DNA of 34,047 nt. It comes from Flavobacteriales bacterium. GTDB lineage: Bacteria; Bacteroidota; Bacteroidia; Flavobacteriales_D; Crocinitomicaceae. Location: assembly GCA_015665275.1 (NCBI GenBank), contig JADFAL010000053.1, forward strand, positions 1 to 34,047, written 5' to 3'. Every line of letters begins with the position of its first letter. Position 1 is the first letter of the stretch. A program made the translations under genes and the position numbers. Below, in pieces: positions 15,433-22,611 of the stretch. A model generated the notes under the pieces. That model worked only from the letters and a program-made list of their open reading frames with translations, was not told where the DNA came from and ran no database searches.

Positions 15433-16394
15433 TCTTCGGAAATCAACTCATAAAGCGCATCGAGGTTAGGAGAAATAATAATCTCAATGCGTCTGTTTTT
15501 TGCTTTGTTGTTCGGGTCCACGGGATGGAATTCAGATCTGCCCGCTGCCATTAGTTGCTTAGGATCCATGTTGGAGTTTCCAATCATAATCTCAATCACA
15601 GAGGTAGATCGAAGTACCGAAAGTTCCCAATTGTTTTTCGGATGCTTAGAGCTATTCATAGGATCAGCATCTGTATGCCCTTCTACAATAATCTCCAATT
15701 CTATCTCATTTTCTAGTACGGTCGCCAATTCGATAAGCGCCTTTTTCCCGTTCGGTTCTACCGAAGTACTTCCAGACGCAAACAACAGTTTTGCCTCCAA
15801 ACTCACATAAATTTTACCATTGCGTTCCTCTACGGACAAACCTTGTGATTCAAAGTTCTTGAGAGCATTCGTCACTTTTTCTTTTAGCAATCGAGTAGCT
15901 TCTTCCTGTTGTTGAATGATTTCCTGAAGACTCTTAAGTTCTTCCTGTTGTTCTGTGATGAGCGCCTGCTGTTTTTCCAAATCGGCTTCCTTCTTTAATA
16001 AGGCGTCTTCTTTCTTTTGTAGTTCAATTCGACGCGCCTCCAGTTCCGAACTTAATTCTGCTACATCTTTTGCACCACTCAAGCGAAGCTTATTATAATT
16101 GACTTCAAGTGCTTCAATAGTGGCAACTTGTTTATCGTATTTAGCACGCAACAAACGATAGTCGGCTCCCATTTTCGTGGAGTCAGCAATTAATTGATCC
16201 ATTTGTTCGGATGCCAGTTCATATTTGGATTGGTAATCTTTCGAACTCGCCTCGTAATTCAAAGCGTCGTTCTTGTACTTGGCCAGAGATTCACTGCATT
16301 CACGCTCCTTCTCCAGAAGTTCGTTGTATTTCTTGGCTGGAACACAAGAGAATAGTAATCCTCCGAAAATGATAAAGGCAACAAGATATTTCAT
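15429..16394 (-). CDS. OmpA-family lipoprotein with coiled-coil stalk
   Basis: A 321-aa protein. The signal sequence has a lipobox (LLFSC, Cys17). A long heptad-rich Gln/Glu/Lys coiled coil covers about 25-185. The OmpA C-terminal peptidoglycan-binding domain follows (about 200-315): LLFASGSTSV, VEGHTDADP, NNWELSVLRS and NRRIEIII, with the Asp and Arg that contact diaminopimelate. It should sit in the outer membrane and tie it to peptidoglycan across the coiled-coil spacer, as in Pal or MotB-like proteins. The strand arrangement and length are normal for the family. Confidence 0.93.
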   Translation of the reverse strand: MKYLVAFIIFGGLLFSCVPAKKYNELLEKERECSESLAKYKNDALNYEASSKDYQSKYELASEQMDQLIADSTKMGADYRLLRAKYDKQVATIEALEVNYNKLRLSGAKDVAELSSELEARRIELQKKEDALLKKEADLEKQQALITEQQEELKSLQEIIQQQEEATRLLKEKVTNALKNFESQGLSVEERNGKIYVSLEAKLLFASGSTSVEPNGKKALIELATVLENEIELEIIVEGHTDADPMNSSKHPKNNWELSVLRSTSVIEIMIGNSNMDPKQLMAAGRSEFHPVDPNNKAKNRRIEIIISPNLDALYELISED

Positions 16395-16568
16395 AGCGAC
16401 GCTTTTTCACAAAGATCACGCATAGATCTACTATTAAAGGTGGGATGGCATAGAACTTTTGCACACATCCGATTGGATAAGGCACAGAAAAAGGCAGAAT
16501 TCTCGCAATTGAGATTAAACAAAACCCCAGTTTTCACCCAAAAAGGGCACTAAATCAGCTTATATGAA

Positions 16569-16590
16569 TCATAAATTCAGTGATTTATGA
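16569..16590. promoter_or_regulatory. 8-bp inverted repeat, possible operator
   Basis: TCATAAAT (16569-16576) and ATTTATGA (16583-16590) form perfect arms around a 6-base spacer, about 110 bases upstream of the fasciclin promoter. There is no T run, so it is unlikely to be a terminator. Confidence 0.35.
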
Positions 16591-16699
16591 TGAACATTTA
16601 CCTTTTTTAACAATTGACTGTATCCCGTTAAAATAAAGGGCTTGCGTTTGTTACCATGGTAAATAATGGACCTTTTTCAAAAAAATGTTTAACGAAATG

Positions 16700-16731
16700 T
16701 TGTTTTGGTTAAACAATGTTCAGTATGTTTG
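16700..16731 (+). promoter_or_regulatory. Bacteroidota-type promoter for the fasciclin gene
   Basis: TTG (16700-16702) is followed after 21 bases by TATGTTTG (16724-16731), matching TAnnTTTG; another TTG at 16705-16707 gives a 16-base spacing. The -7 box ends 35 bases before the start codon, giving a short A-rich leader. Confidence 0.65.
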
Positions 16732-16766
16732 TTGAACTATTTCGGTAAACAATTAAACAAAAAAAA

Positions 16767-18743
16767 ATGAAAAAGATGTTACTACCAGTGAAAGCACTCT
16801 TCTCAGCCGCAGCGTTGAGCATTATGACTTTCGGAGTATCGGCTCAAACAAACGTATTCGATGATGTCATCGTACCGAGCGCGAATCACTCAAGCCTTGA
16901 AGCGGCAATTATTACAGCAAACCTTCAAGGAGCGCTTCAAGATCCAACAGCAAGTTTAACAGTTTGGGCGCCAGACAACCAAGCATTTGATGACTTGGCA
17001 ACAGCATTAGGAACAGACATTAACGGTCTATTGGCATTGCCAAACCTAGCAGATATCCTTATGTACCACGTACTTGGAACAACAAACAATGCAGCGTCAT
17101 TGTCAAACGGTCAAATCGAAACGCCGCTAAACGCTGCGAACACGATTAAGATTACAGTGACAGGAACTGGAGACGTATTTGCAAATCAGGCACAAGTTAA
17201 TGCAGCGGACCTCCCAGCAGACAATGGAGTAGTTCACTCAATTGATGCGGTAATCCTTTCAGGTGAAACTGTTGCAGATATTGCTATCGATAACGGGTTC
17301 TCAACGTTGGTTACAGCAGTTGTTACAGCTGAGTTGTTACCAGTATTGACTGATCCATTCGCAACATTGACAGTATTTGCTCCAGACAACACAGCATTTG
17401 ACAATTTGGCGACTACATTAGGAGTTACGTTGAACGATATCTTGGCATTGCCAAACTTGGCAGACATTCTTACTTACCACGTTTTAGGAACAGAAGTTGA
17501 CGCGGCGAGCGTAACTAATGGAGGAATTGTTCAGCCAGTAAGTATGACAAACACATTGAAAACTACGGTTACAGGAACTGGAGATGTATTTGTAAATCAA
17601 GCACAAGTAGTATTAACTGACTTGACAGCAGACAACGGATTGGTTCACACATTAGACGCGGTTGTTCTTCCAGGAGAGACTGTAGCAGATATCGCTATCG
17701 ACAACGGATTCTCAACATTAGTAACAGCGGTTGCTACAGCAGAATTGTTGCCAGCAGTAACAGATCCATTTGCAACACTGACAGTATTTGCTCCAGATAA
17801 CACAGCATTCGACAACTTGGCAACTGCTTTAGGAGTTACATTGAACGATATCTTGGCTTTGCCAAACTTGCAAGACATTCTATTGTACCACGTTCTAGGT
17901 GCTGAAGTAGACGCAGCAAGTGTACAGAATGGTGGAATCGTTACCGCATTGAGCGCAACGAACACTATCAAGACTTCCGTATTCGGAGGAAATGTATACG
18001 TAAACCAGGCGCAAGTTCAGTTGGCTGATTTGACAGCTGATAACGGATTGGTTCACACATTAGACGCGGTAATCTTGCCGAACGAAACTGTAGTGGATGC
18101 AGCAATCGACAACGCATTTACAACATTGACAGCAGCAGTAGTTGCAGCAGAGTTGCTTCCAACATTGTCTGATCCATTTGCACAGTACACAGTGTTTGCT
18201 CCAACAGATGCAGCATTTGATACATACGTAATGGATGCAGGAATTACATTGAATGATTTGTTAGCAGCACCAAACTTGGCAGATGTACTATTGTACCACA
18301 CTCTTGGAAGCGAAGTATTGTCCTCAGGTCTTTCAGCTGGAAACGTAACAACATTGGAAGGAAACGATGTACTTGTAAATCTTACAGGAGGTGTATTCAT
18401 CAACGATGCTGAAGTTACATTAGCAGATGTAGATGTTGACAACGGAGTTGTACACGTAATTAACAAAGTATTGGATCCGGCAACGGCTTCATTGAACGAG
18501 AATACTATCGAAGTGAACTTGTATCCAAATCCAGCTACAGAATTCATTACAGTAGCAGCAGACAAAGAGATTAAATCAATCCAGATAGTTTCATTGAACG
18601 GAGCAGTATTGAAAACGTTCAACGCAACAGGAGGAGAAATTAAAGTTGACGTTTCGGACTTAGCAGCTGGACAGTACGTAATAGTAGTAGGTACAGATTC
18701 AGGAGCAAGTACAACAACATTTAACGTCACTTCAAGAATATAG
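16767..18743 (+). CDS. Four-domain fasciclin (FAS1) surface protein, T9SS type A
   Basis: A 658-aa protein with signal peptide (MKKMLLPVKALFSAAALSIM, cleavage near AQ27), four FAS1 domains (about 28-165, 166-302, 303-438, 439-575) and a type A sorting domain (about 577-658, LYPNPATEF, LKTFNATGG, AAGQYVIVV). Each FAS1 copy has the H1 (LTVFAPDN.AF) and H2 (NGLVHTLDAV) boxes. Repeats are about 137 aa, and domains 2 and 3 are nearly identical in DNA as well, pointing to recent duplication or gene conversion. FAS1 domains mediate cell adhesion. The gene has a good promoter and is followed by an elaborate stem-loop array whose first copy includes its stop codon. It is probably highly expressed (inference). 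Confidence 0.95.
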   Translation: MKKMLLPVKALFSAAALSIMTFGVSAQTNVFDDVIVPSANHSSLEAAIITANLQGALQDPTASLTVWAPDNQAFDDLATALGTDINGLLALPNLADILMYHVLGTTNNAASLSNGQIETPLNAANTIKITVTGTGDVFANQAQVNAADLPADNGVVHSIDAVILSGETVADIAIDNGFSTLVTAVVTAELLPVLTDPFATLTVFAPDNTAFDNLATTLGVTLNDILALPNLADILTYHVLGTEVDAASVTNGGIVQPVSMTNTLKTTVTGTGDVFVNQAQVVLTDLTADNGLVHTLDAVVLPGETVADIAIDNGFSTLVTAVATAELLPAVTDPFATLTVFAPDNTAFDNLATALGVTLNDILALPNLQDILLYHVLGAEVDAASVQNGGIVTALSATNTIKTSVFGGNVYVNQAQVQLADLTADNGLVHTLDAVILPNETVVDAAIDNAFTTLTAAVVAAELLPTLSDPFAQYTVFAPTDAAFDTYVMDAGITLNDLLAAPNLADVLLYHTLGSEVLSSGLSAGNVTTLEGNDVLVNLTGGVFINDAEVTLADVDVDNGVVHVINKVLDPATASLNENTIEVNLYPNPATEFITVAADKEIKSIQIVSLNGAVLKTFNATGGEIKVDVSDLAAGQYVIVVGTDSGASTTTFNVTSRI

Positions 18744-18770
18744 TGTAGGGTTAGGTTTGTAGCGTTTATA

Positions 18771-18810
18771 GGTTAGGGGGGACCCAGCAGAGTTCCCCCC
18801 TCTTTTAACC
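18771..18810 (+). terminator. Stem-loop A1 after the fasciclin gene
   Basis: AGGGGGGA (18775-18782) pairs with TCCCCCCT (18794-18801); outer GGTT and AACC can extend it across a small bulge. The T tract after the stem (CTTTT) is short, so termination may be partial. Confidence 0.6.
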
Positions 18811-18926
18811 GCTAACCAAATCCAAAATGCTTTTGCAGAGTACTTCACCATAGGAAGCGTCCACCGGTGTAAACTACTTCAGCAAAGCACAAAGAAATTA
18901 GTGTAAGGTTGATTTGAGGCGCAAGA

Positions 18927-18967
18927 TTTTAAGTGGAGGAGAACGAATAGAACTTCTCCACTTAAAA
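18927..18967 (+). other. Stem-loop B1
   Basis: TTTTAAGTGGAG (18927-18938) and CTCCACTTAAAA (18956-18967) form a perfect 12-bp stem that extends 3 more pairs (one G-T). It is the longest hairpin of the array and is followed by a purine-rich tract, not by T, so it is not a standard terminator. Confidence 0.65.
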
Positions 18968-19032
18968 GAGAAGAGAGAGAAATCAAATTACACAAACGAT
19001 TATAGTGTAGGGTTAGGTTTGTAGCGTTTATA

Positions 19033-19070
19033 GGTTAGGGGGAGCGCAGCAGAGTTCCCCCTCTTTTAAC
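19033..19070 (+). terminator. Stem-loop A2
   Basis: AGGGGGA (19037-19043) pairs with TCCCCCT (19056-19062), with outer GGTTA/TAACC as in A1 and the same CAGCAGA loop word (19047-19053). It is followed by CTTTT. Confidence 0.55.
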
Positions 19071-19125
19071 CGCCAGCCAAAGTCCAAAGAAATTAGTGTA
19101 AGGTAGATTAGAGCAGAGGAAAGTT

Positions 19126-19153
19126 AGGGGGAGACTTCAACAAGACTCCCCCT
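19126..19153 (+). other. Stem-loop B2
   Basis: AGGGGGAG (19126-19133) pairs with CTCCCCCT (19146-19153). It occupies the same place after the shared 20-base B element as B1, but the arms are different in sequence. Confidence 0.55.
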
Positions 19154-19228
19154 CTCTTAGAGCAAGATTGAAAAATCGAATTACGCAAACGATTATAGTG
19201 TAGGGTTAGGTTTGTAGCGTTTATAGCT

Positions 19229-19261
19229 AAAAGAGGAGCACAGCAGAGCTCCTCTTTTTTT
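19229..19261 (+). terminator. Strong rho-independent terminator (stem-loop A3)
   Basis: AAAAGAGGAGC (19229-19239) and GCTCCTCTTTT (19248-19258) form a perfect 11-bp stem over an 8-base loop ending CAGCAGA, with seven T at 19255-19261. It is the final element of the array and ends 30 bases before the glutathione peroxidase gene. Confidence 0.85.
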
Positions 19262-19266
19262 ATAAT

Positions 19267-19274
19267 TACATTTG
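19267..19274 (+). promoter_or_regulatory. Possible -7 box of the glutathione peroxidase gene
   Basis: TACATTTG matches TAnnTTTG and lies 16 bases before the start codon, just after the terminator, but there is no TTG at the expected -33 position. Confidence 0.3.
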
Positions 19275-19290
19275 AATAGAAACAGAATTT

Positions 19291-19818
19291 ATGTTTGGAT
19301 TAGGGAAGAAAGGAACGGATGCAGTTCCAAAGAATATTTACGATATCGAGATCAACAAGTTGGATGGAACGCCACTTGATTTGAGTGCGTTGAAAGGGAA
19401 GAAAGTGATGTTTGTCAACGTCGCTTCGAAATGCGGTTTAACACCACAATACGAAGGGCTAGAGAAATTGCACAAAGAGCATGGGGGGCAATTGGAAATC
19501 ATCGGTCTACCCTGCAACCAATTTGCATTTCAAGAGCCGGGTGGTGCAGATCAAATTGCAGCGTTTTGTGAGAAGAATTATGGTGTAAGCTTCACGCTAA
19601 CGGAGAAAATTAAGGTTCTAGGTAAAGAGCAACACGATATCTACACATGGTTGACAAACAAGGATGTAAACGGTAAATTCAGTTCATCGGTGAAATGGAA
19701 CTTCCAGAAATACCTCGTATCGGAAGATGGAGTACTAGTAAAGAAGTTTGCGCCGACCGTGGAACCTATGAGTAACGAAGTCATCAGTGAGATTTTGCCA
19801 AGCATTAACATTTCCTAA
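19291..19818 (+). CDS. Glutathione peroxidase-family thiol peroxidase
   Basis: A 175-aa cytosolic protein reducing hydroperoxides with thiol cofactors. The catalytic residues are visible: Cys48 in NVASKCGLTPQY (Cys, not selenocysteine), Gln81 in FAFQEPGG, Trp136 and Asn137 in VKWNFQKYL. The second family motif GLPCNQF is at 72-78. Bacterial members of this type usually use thioredoxin rather than glutathione; Cys75 or Cys93 could be the resolving residue (inference). The length is normal. It follows the strong terminator A3 and may head the plus-strand run that continues to 22560. Confidence 0.96.
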   Translation: MFGLGKKGTDAVPKNIYDIEINKLDGTPLDLSALKGKKVMFVNVASKCGLTPQYEGLEKLHKEHGGQLEIIGLPCNQFAFQEPGGADQIAAFCEKNYGVSFTLTEKIKVLGKEQHDIYTWLTNKDVNGKFSSSVKWNFQKYLVSEDGVLVKKFAPTVEPMSNEVISEILPSINIS

Positions 19819-19843
19819 AGACGAAATGCACTAACTTCAATCC

Positions 19844-20722
19844 ATGAAACGTTTCGTAGTAATATCCATAATCGCATTGAGTTCTTCGCTTACGAGCTTT
19901 GCTCAATACACATTGAAATTTGATGTAAACAAGCACAACAATATCGTTCTAGATGCAGTGTTAAACGAGCAAGATTCTCTGCGATTGATGTTTCATACGG
20001 GGATTAGTGATGTTAGCGTTATTGAGGGCAGCACTTCCGGATTGAGTTGGGTAGAAGCCGACAGCGTTGAAAGTTGGGGTGGAACCAGTGAGGCAAGAGT
20101 GAGTATCTCGAACCAATTGCGATTAGGAAAATACTTCTGGGAGGATGTAAATATTTGGGAATGTCAGCGATCTGGGCCGGATACCGATGGTAAAATTGGA
20201 CTGTCCTACTTCTCCGATAAACATGTCGAATTCGATTTTAATGGAAGTCAATTGATCACACACAATACTTTGCCCGAAACCATTTCTGAATACTTGCGTT
20301 GCCCACTTATTAACGAAGATGGGGCGCTATTTGTAGAACTTTCTTTTCAAATAGATAACAACTCGTATCAACAACGTTTTCTTCTGCACTCAGGCTACGG
20401 AGGCTGTTTGTTATTGGATGATGCGTTTGCCAACGAACATCAACTTTCTGAGAAATTGGAGATCATCGACCAATCTGTTTTGAAGGACTCGTATGGAAAT
20501 GAAATTACCGTAAACAAGGCGATCCTGCCAAATATTTCTTGGAATGAAATAACATTGGAAGAGGTACCTGTTGGATTTTTCGCAGGAAAGATTGCGCGCC
20601 AACACATCAGTGTTTTAGGGGCGGATTTTATGAGAAGGTTTCAGATCATTGTAGATGCGGACCGTGAGTTTGTGTACATTAATGCTAGCAAGTTCCAGAA
20701 CGAAGATTACAGCAAAATATAA
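19844..20722 (+). CDS. Secreted retropepsin-like protein with both catalytic Asp replaced by His
   Basis: A 292-aa protein with signal peptide (MKRFVVISIIALSSSLTSFA) and two aspartic-protease-like lobes. Where active retropepsins have (D)TGA, lobe 1 has LMFHTGISDVSVI (His51) and lobe 2 has LLHSGYGGCLLL (His182). Flanking features fit the fold: a beta strand of small and hydrophobic residues before each motif and the ISVLGADFMRRF segment near the C-terminus, which resembles the ILG.xFL.xF motif of this family. It has no T9SS sorting tail, so it is probably periplasmic. It lies 25 bases after the peroxidase gene. It is either a pseudoenzyme or a family with a different chemistry. Confidence 0.7.
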   Translation: MKRFVVISIIALSSSLTSFAQYTLKFDVNKHNNIVLDAVLNEQDSLRLMFHTGISDVSVIEGSTSGLSWVEADSVESWGGTSEARVSISNQLRLGKYFWEDVNIWECQRSGPDTDGKIGLSYFSDKHVEFDFNGSQLITHNTLPETISEYLRCPLINEDGALFVELSFQIDNNSYQQRFLLHSGYGGCLLLDDAFANEHQLSEKLEIIDQSVLKDSYGNEITVNKAILPNISWNEITLEEVPVGFFAGKIARQHISVLGADFMRRFQIIVDADREFVYINASKFQNEDYSKI

Positions 20723-20727
20723 ATAGG

Positions 20728-21012
20728 ATGAAAGTAGAGCATAAGGCTGAGGGATCGAAGGGAATGTTTTACCATGAAAAAGACGGGAAAATTCTCGCAC
20801 AGATGACGTATTCCATGGCAGGAGAAACGCGCATGATCATCGATCACACCCACGTGGATGAAGCACTGAAAGGTCAAAGCGCTGGAATGTAATTGTTGAA
20901 CAAAGCGGTGGATTTCGCTCGTGAAAATTCTTTGGAAGTATTACCGTTATGTTCATTCGCGGCAGCCATTTTTAAGAAGAAGCCTGAAATTCAGGATGTA
21001 TTGAGGAAGTAA
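20728..21012 (+). pseudogene. GNAT-type N-acetyltransferase-like gene with an in-frame stop
   Basis: The frame starts at ATG 20728, 5 bases after the preceding gene, and would encode a 94-codon protein of the small GNAT-like family (Acetyltransf_CG type). Family features are seen on both sides of the stop: MIIDHTHVDEALKGQSAGM, then TAA at 20890-20892, then LLNKAVDFARENSLEVLPLCSFA to the TAA at 21010-21012. Codon 55, where the family has a residue such as Lys or Gln in the VGxxL acetyl-CoA loop, has become TAA by one base change. The same frame stays open and conserved after it, so this is a recent nonsense mutation, a sequencing error, or two separately translated pieces (TTG follows immediately). 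Confidence 0.8.
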
Positions 21013-21022
21013 AAGCACTTTC

Positions 21023-21046
21023 GTTCTAGTAATTAGGCGCTAGAAC
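21023..21046. other. 7-bp inverted repeat before the hydrolase gene
   Basis: GTTCTAG (21023-21029) and CTAGAAC (21040-21046) around a 10-base loop. No T run follows. It could be an operator or a weak terminator for the preceding gene. Confidence 0.35.
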
Positions 21047-21085
21047 TTGATACTACACTAAAATTCAAGTTAAAACGAAACAGAG

Positions 21086-21865
21086 ATGCTTAATTATTCA
21101 ACTTATCGTAACGAGAACAGTCAACAATGGGTCACGTTTCTGCATGGAGCAGGAGGAAGTTCATCCATATGGTTCAAACAAATTAAAAGTTTTTCTCAGT
21201 CCTTCAACTTGCTTCTTATCGATTTAAGAGGGCATGGGAAGTCTAAGAATCACATAAGTAATATATCGAAGAGTATTTACACCTTTGATGCGATCGCAGA
21301 TGAAGTGATCGAAGTGTTAGATTATTTGAAAATAACTACATCACATTTTTTGGGAATTTCGTTGGGAACTATTGTGATACGCACGATAGCCGAAAAATCA
21401 CCGGAACGTGTGAAAAGCATGATCATGGGAGGAGCTGTATTGAAATTGAATTTTAGATCACGGTTTCTAATGTCCTTAGGAAACACAACGAAATCGATTT
21501 TACCCTATATGTGGATGTACAAAATGTTCGCTTTCATAATCATGCCAAATCGAAATCATAAGGAGTCTCGTTTACTGTTTATTCGAGAGGCCAAAAAGTT
21601 GTACCAGAAGGAATTTAACCGATGGTTTAAGCTTACCTCGGAGGTGGTACCACTGCTAAGAGTTTTCCGACAGAAGTCAATTGGCATTCCTACCCTCTAT
21701 GTGATGGGAGAGCAAGATTATATGTTTTTACCTTCGGTTCGAAAAGTGGTAAAACACCATCAAGAGGCAGTATTGCAGGTAATTCCGAATTGCGGTCACG
21801 TAGTAAATATCGAGAACCCTCAGTTGTTCAATAAAATCACTTTGAATTATCTTCAACGATTTTAG
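21086..21865 (+). CDS. Alpha/beta hydrolase
   Basis: A 259-aa cytosolic protein with a complete alpha/beta hydrolase triad. The oxyanion-hole HGAGG is at 20-24 and DLRGHGKS follows strand 4. The nucleophile is Ser92 in LGISLGT (GxSxG elbow), the acid is probably Asp211 in VMGEQDYM, and the base is His238 in NCGHVVNIENP. The length is typical and the cap between strands 6 and 7 is small and hydrophobic (MWMYKMFAFII). The natural substrate cannot be named; esterase or C-C hydrolase activity is usual for the family. It lies downstream of the broken acetyltransferase gene and 26 bases before the next gene. Confidence 0.93.
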   Translation: MLNYSTYRNENSQQWVTFLHGAGGSSSIWFKQIKSFSQSFNLLLIDLRGHGKSKNHISNISKSIYTFDAIADEVIEVLDYLKITTSHFLGISLGTIVIRTIAEKSPERVKSMIMGGAVLKLNFRSRFLMSLGNTTKSILPYMWMYKMFAFIIMPNRNHKESRLLFIREAKKLYQKEFNRWFKLTSEVVPLLRVFRQKSIGIPTLYVMGEQDYMFLPSVRKVVKHHQEAVLQVIPNCGHVVNIENPQLFNKITLNYLQRF

Positions 21866-21891
21866 TTCGAAACGATTATTTTAACTACTAA

Positions 21892-22560
21892 ATGCCAAAA
21901 ACAGCAATCATACTAGGCGCTTCTGGGTTAACAGGAGGCATATTACTTCAAAAACTTTTGCAAGACAAACGTTATTCGAGCATCAAGCTATTCGGAAGAA
22001 CGAAACTGGAGCAAGAACATGAAAAAGTGCAACAGTTCGTGGGTGACTTACTCAACCTCGAAAGCTTTTCAAGCGATTTTACGGGTGACGAGTTGTATTG
22101 CTGCATCGGGACTACGAAAAAGAAAACGCCTGATGAAGTAGTATATCGAAAAATCGATTTTGGAATTCCAGTGGACGCTGCTCAATTGTGCAATCGAAAC
22201 GGGATTAAAACCATTGCAATCATTTCTTCTGTAAGCGCAAACGAGAAGAGTAAGAACTTCTATTTGAAAACGAAAGGAGAAATGGAAAAGGCGGTTCTCG
22301 AACAAGAAATTGAAAATACATTCATTCTACGTCCGTCGCTTATTGTTGGAAATAGAGGCGAACGCCGAGCCGGAGAAAGATTTACAATAGGAATGATGAA
22401 GTTGGTCAATCCACTACTGTTTGGTGGACTTAAGAAGTATAGATCAATTAAAGCTGAAAAAATTGCGGAAGCCATGATAACCCTTGCGAACAGTGGCAAC
22501 AAGAAAGCAATATTTGAATCCGATGAAATTCAGTCTTTATTAATCAGTGAATCAAAATAA
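21892..22560 (+). CDS. NAD(P)-binding Rossmann-fold protein, HTATIP2/TIP30-like
   Basis: A 222-aa protein starting with MPKTAIILGASGLTGG, the glycine-rich dinucleotide-binding loop (Gly9, Gly12, Gly15). The later segments CCIGTTKKK, IAIISSVSAN, the YLKTKGEME segment holding the YxxxK-type motif, and FILRPSLIVGNRGERR fit short atypical dehydrogenase/epimerase relatives of the TIP30 type. It is probably cytosolic. Substrate unknown. It is the last gene of the plus-strand run and ends at a bidirectional terminator. Confidence 0.88.
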   Translation: MPKTAIILGASGLTGGILLQKLLQDKRYSSIKLFGRTKLEQEHEKVQQFVGDLLNLESFSSDFTGDELYCCIGTTKKKTPDEVVYRKIDFGIPVDAAQLCNRNGIKTIAIISSVSANEKSKNFYLKTKGEMEKAVLEQEIENTFILRPSLIVGNRGERRAGERFTIGMMKLVNPLLFGGLKKYRSIKAEKIAEAMITLANSGNKKAIFESDEIQSLLISESK

Positions 22561-22561
22561 A

Positions 22562-22591
22562 AAAGGCCTGTATCTCGATGATCAGGCCTTT
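22562..22591. terminator. Bidirectional terminator between convergent genes
   Basis: AAAGGCCTG (22562-22570) and CAGGCCTTT (22583-22591) form a 9-bp stem with a 12-base loop, flanked by an A run on the left. It serves the NAD(P)-binding gene (+) and the subtilase (-); the T run is better on the minus strand. Confidence 0.8.
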
Positions 22592-22611
22592 CTTACTAAT
22601 TATTTGATTCC

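Larger units (their letters stand above)
16395..16766. other. Divergent intergenic region upstream of the fasciclin gene
   Basis: No gene is seen in this 372-base divergent spacer. It holds an inverted repeat (16569-16590) and the fasciclin promoter (16700-16731), given separately. I see no matching TAnnTTTG box for the OmpA-like gene on the minus strand. Confidence 0.5.
18739..19261 (+). repeat. Tandem stem-loop array A-B-A-B-A
   Basis: A 33-base leader is repeated identically at 18739-18771, 19001-19033 and 19194-19226 (starting TATAGTGTAGGG, ending TTTATAG). Each copy is followed by a G+C-rich hairpin whose loop always contains CAGCAGA. Between them lie two B units that share 20 bases (18890-18909 and 19085-19104), each followed by another hairpin and an A-rich tail running into the next leader. 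There is no ORF. The third A hairpin differs in stem sequence but keeps pairing. The first leader includes the TAG stop of the fasciclin gene, so the array may have grown by duplication of that gene's 3' untranslated region. Confidence 0.85.

Noticed and set aside
18053-18730. 225-codon open frame on the minus strand within the fasciclin gene
   Set aside because: Antisense shadow of a repetitive, strongly biased coding sequence; the plus strand has a signal peptide, four FAS1 domains and a sorting tail.
18739-19226. Telomere-like TAGGGTTAGG words in the array
   Set aside because: They occur once per leader inside a longer conserved element, not as a tandem hexamer repeat.
18739-19226. TAGGTTTG in each leader as a promoter -7 box
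   Set aside because: It matches TAnnTTTG, but no TTG occurs at the proper distance upstream in the second or third copy, and transcription would run straight into a hairpin.
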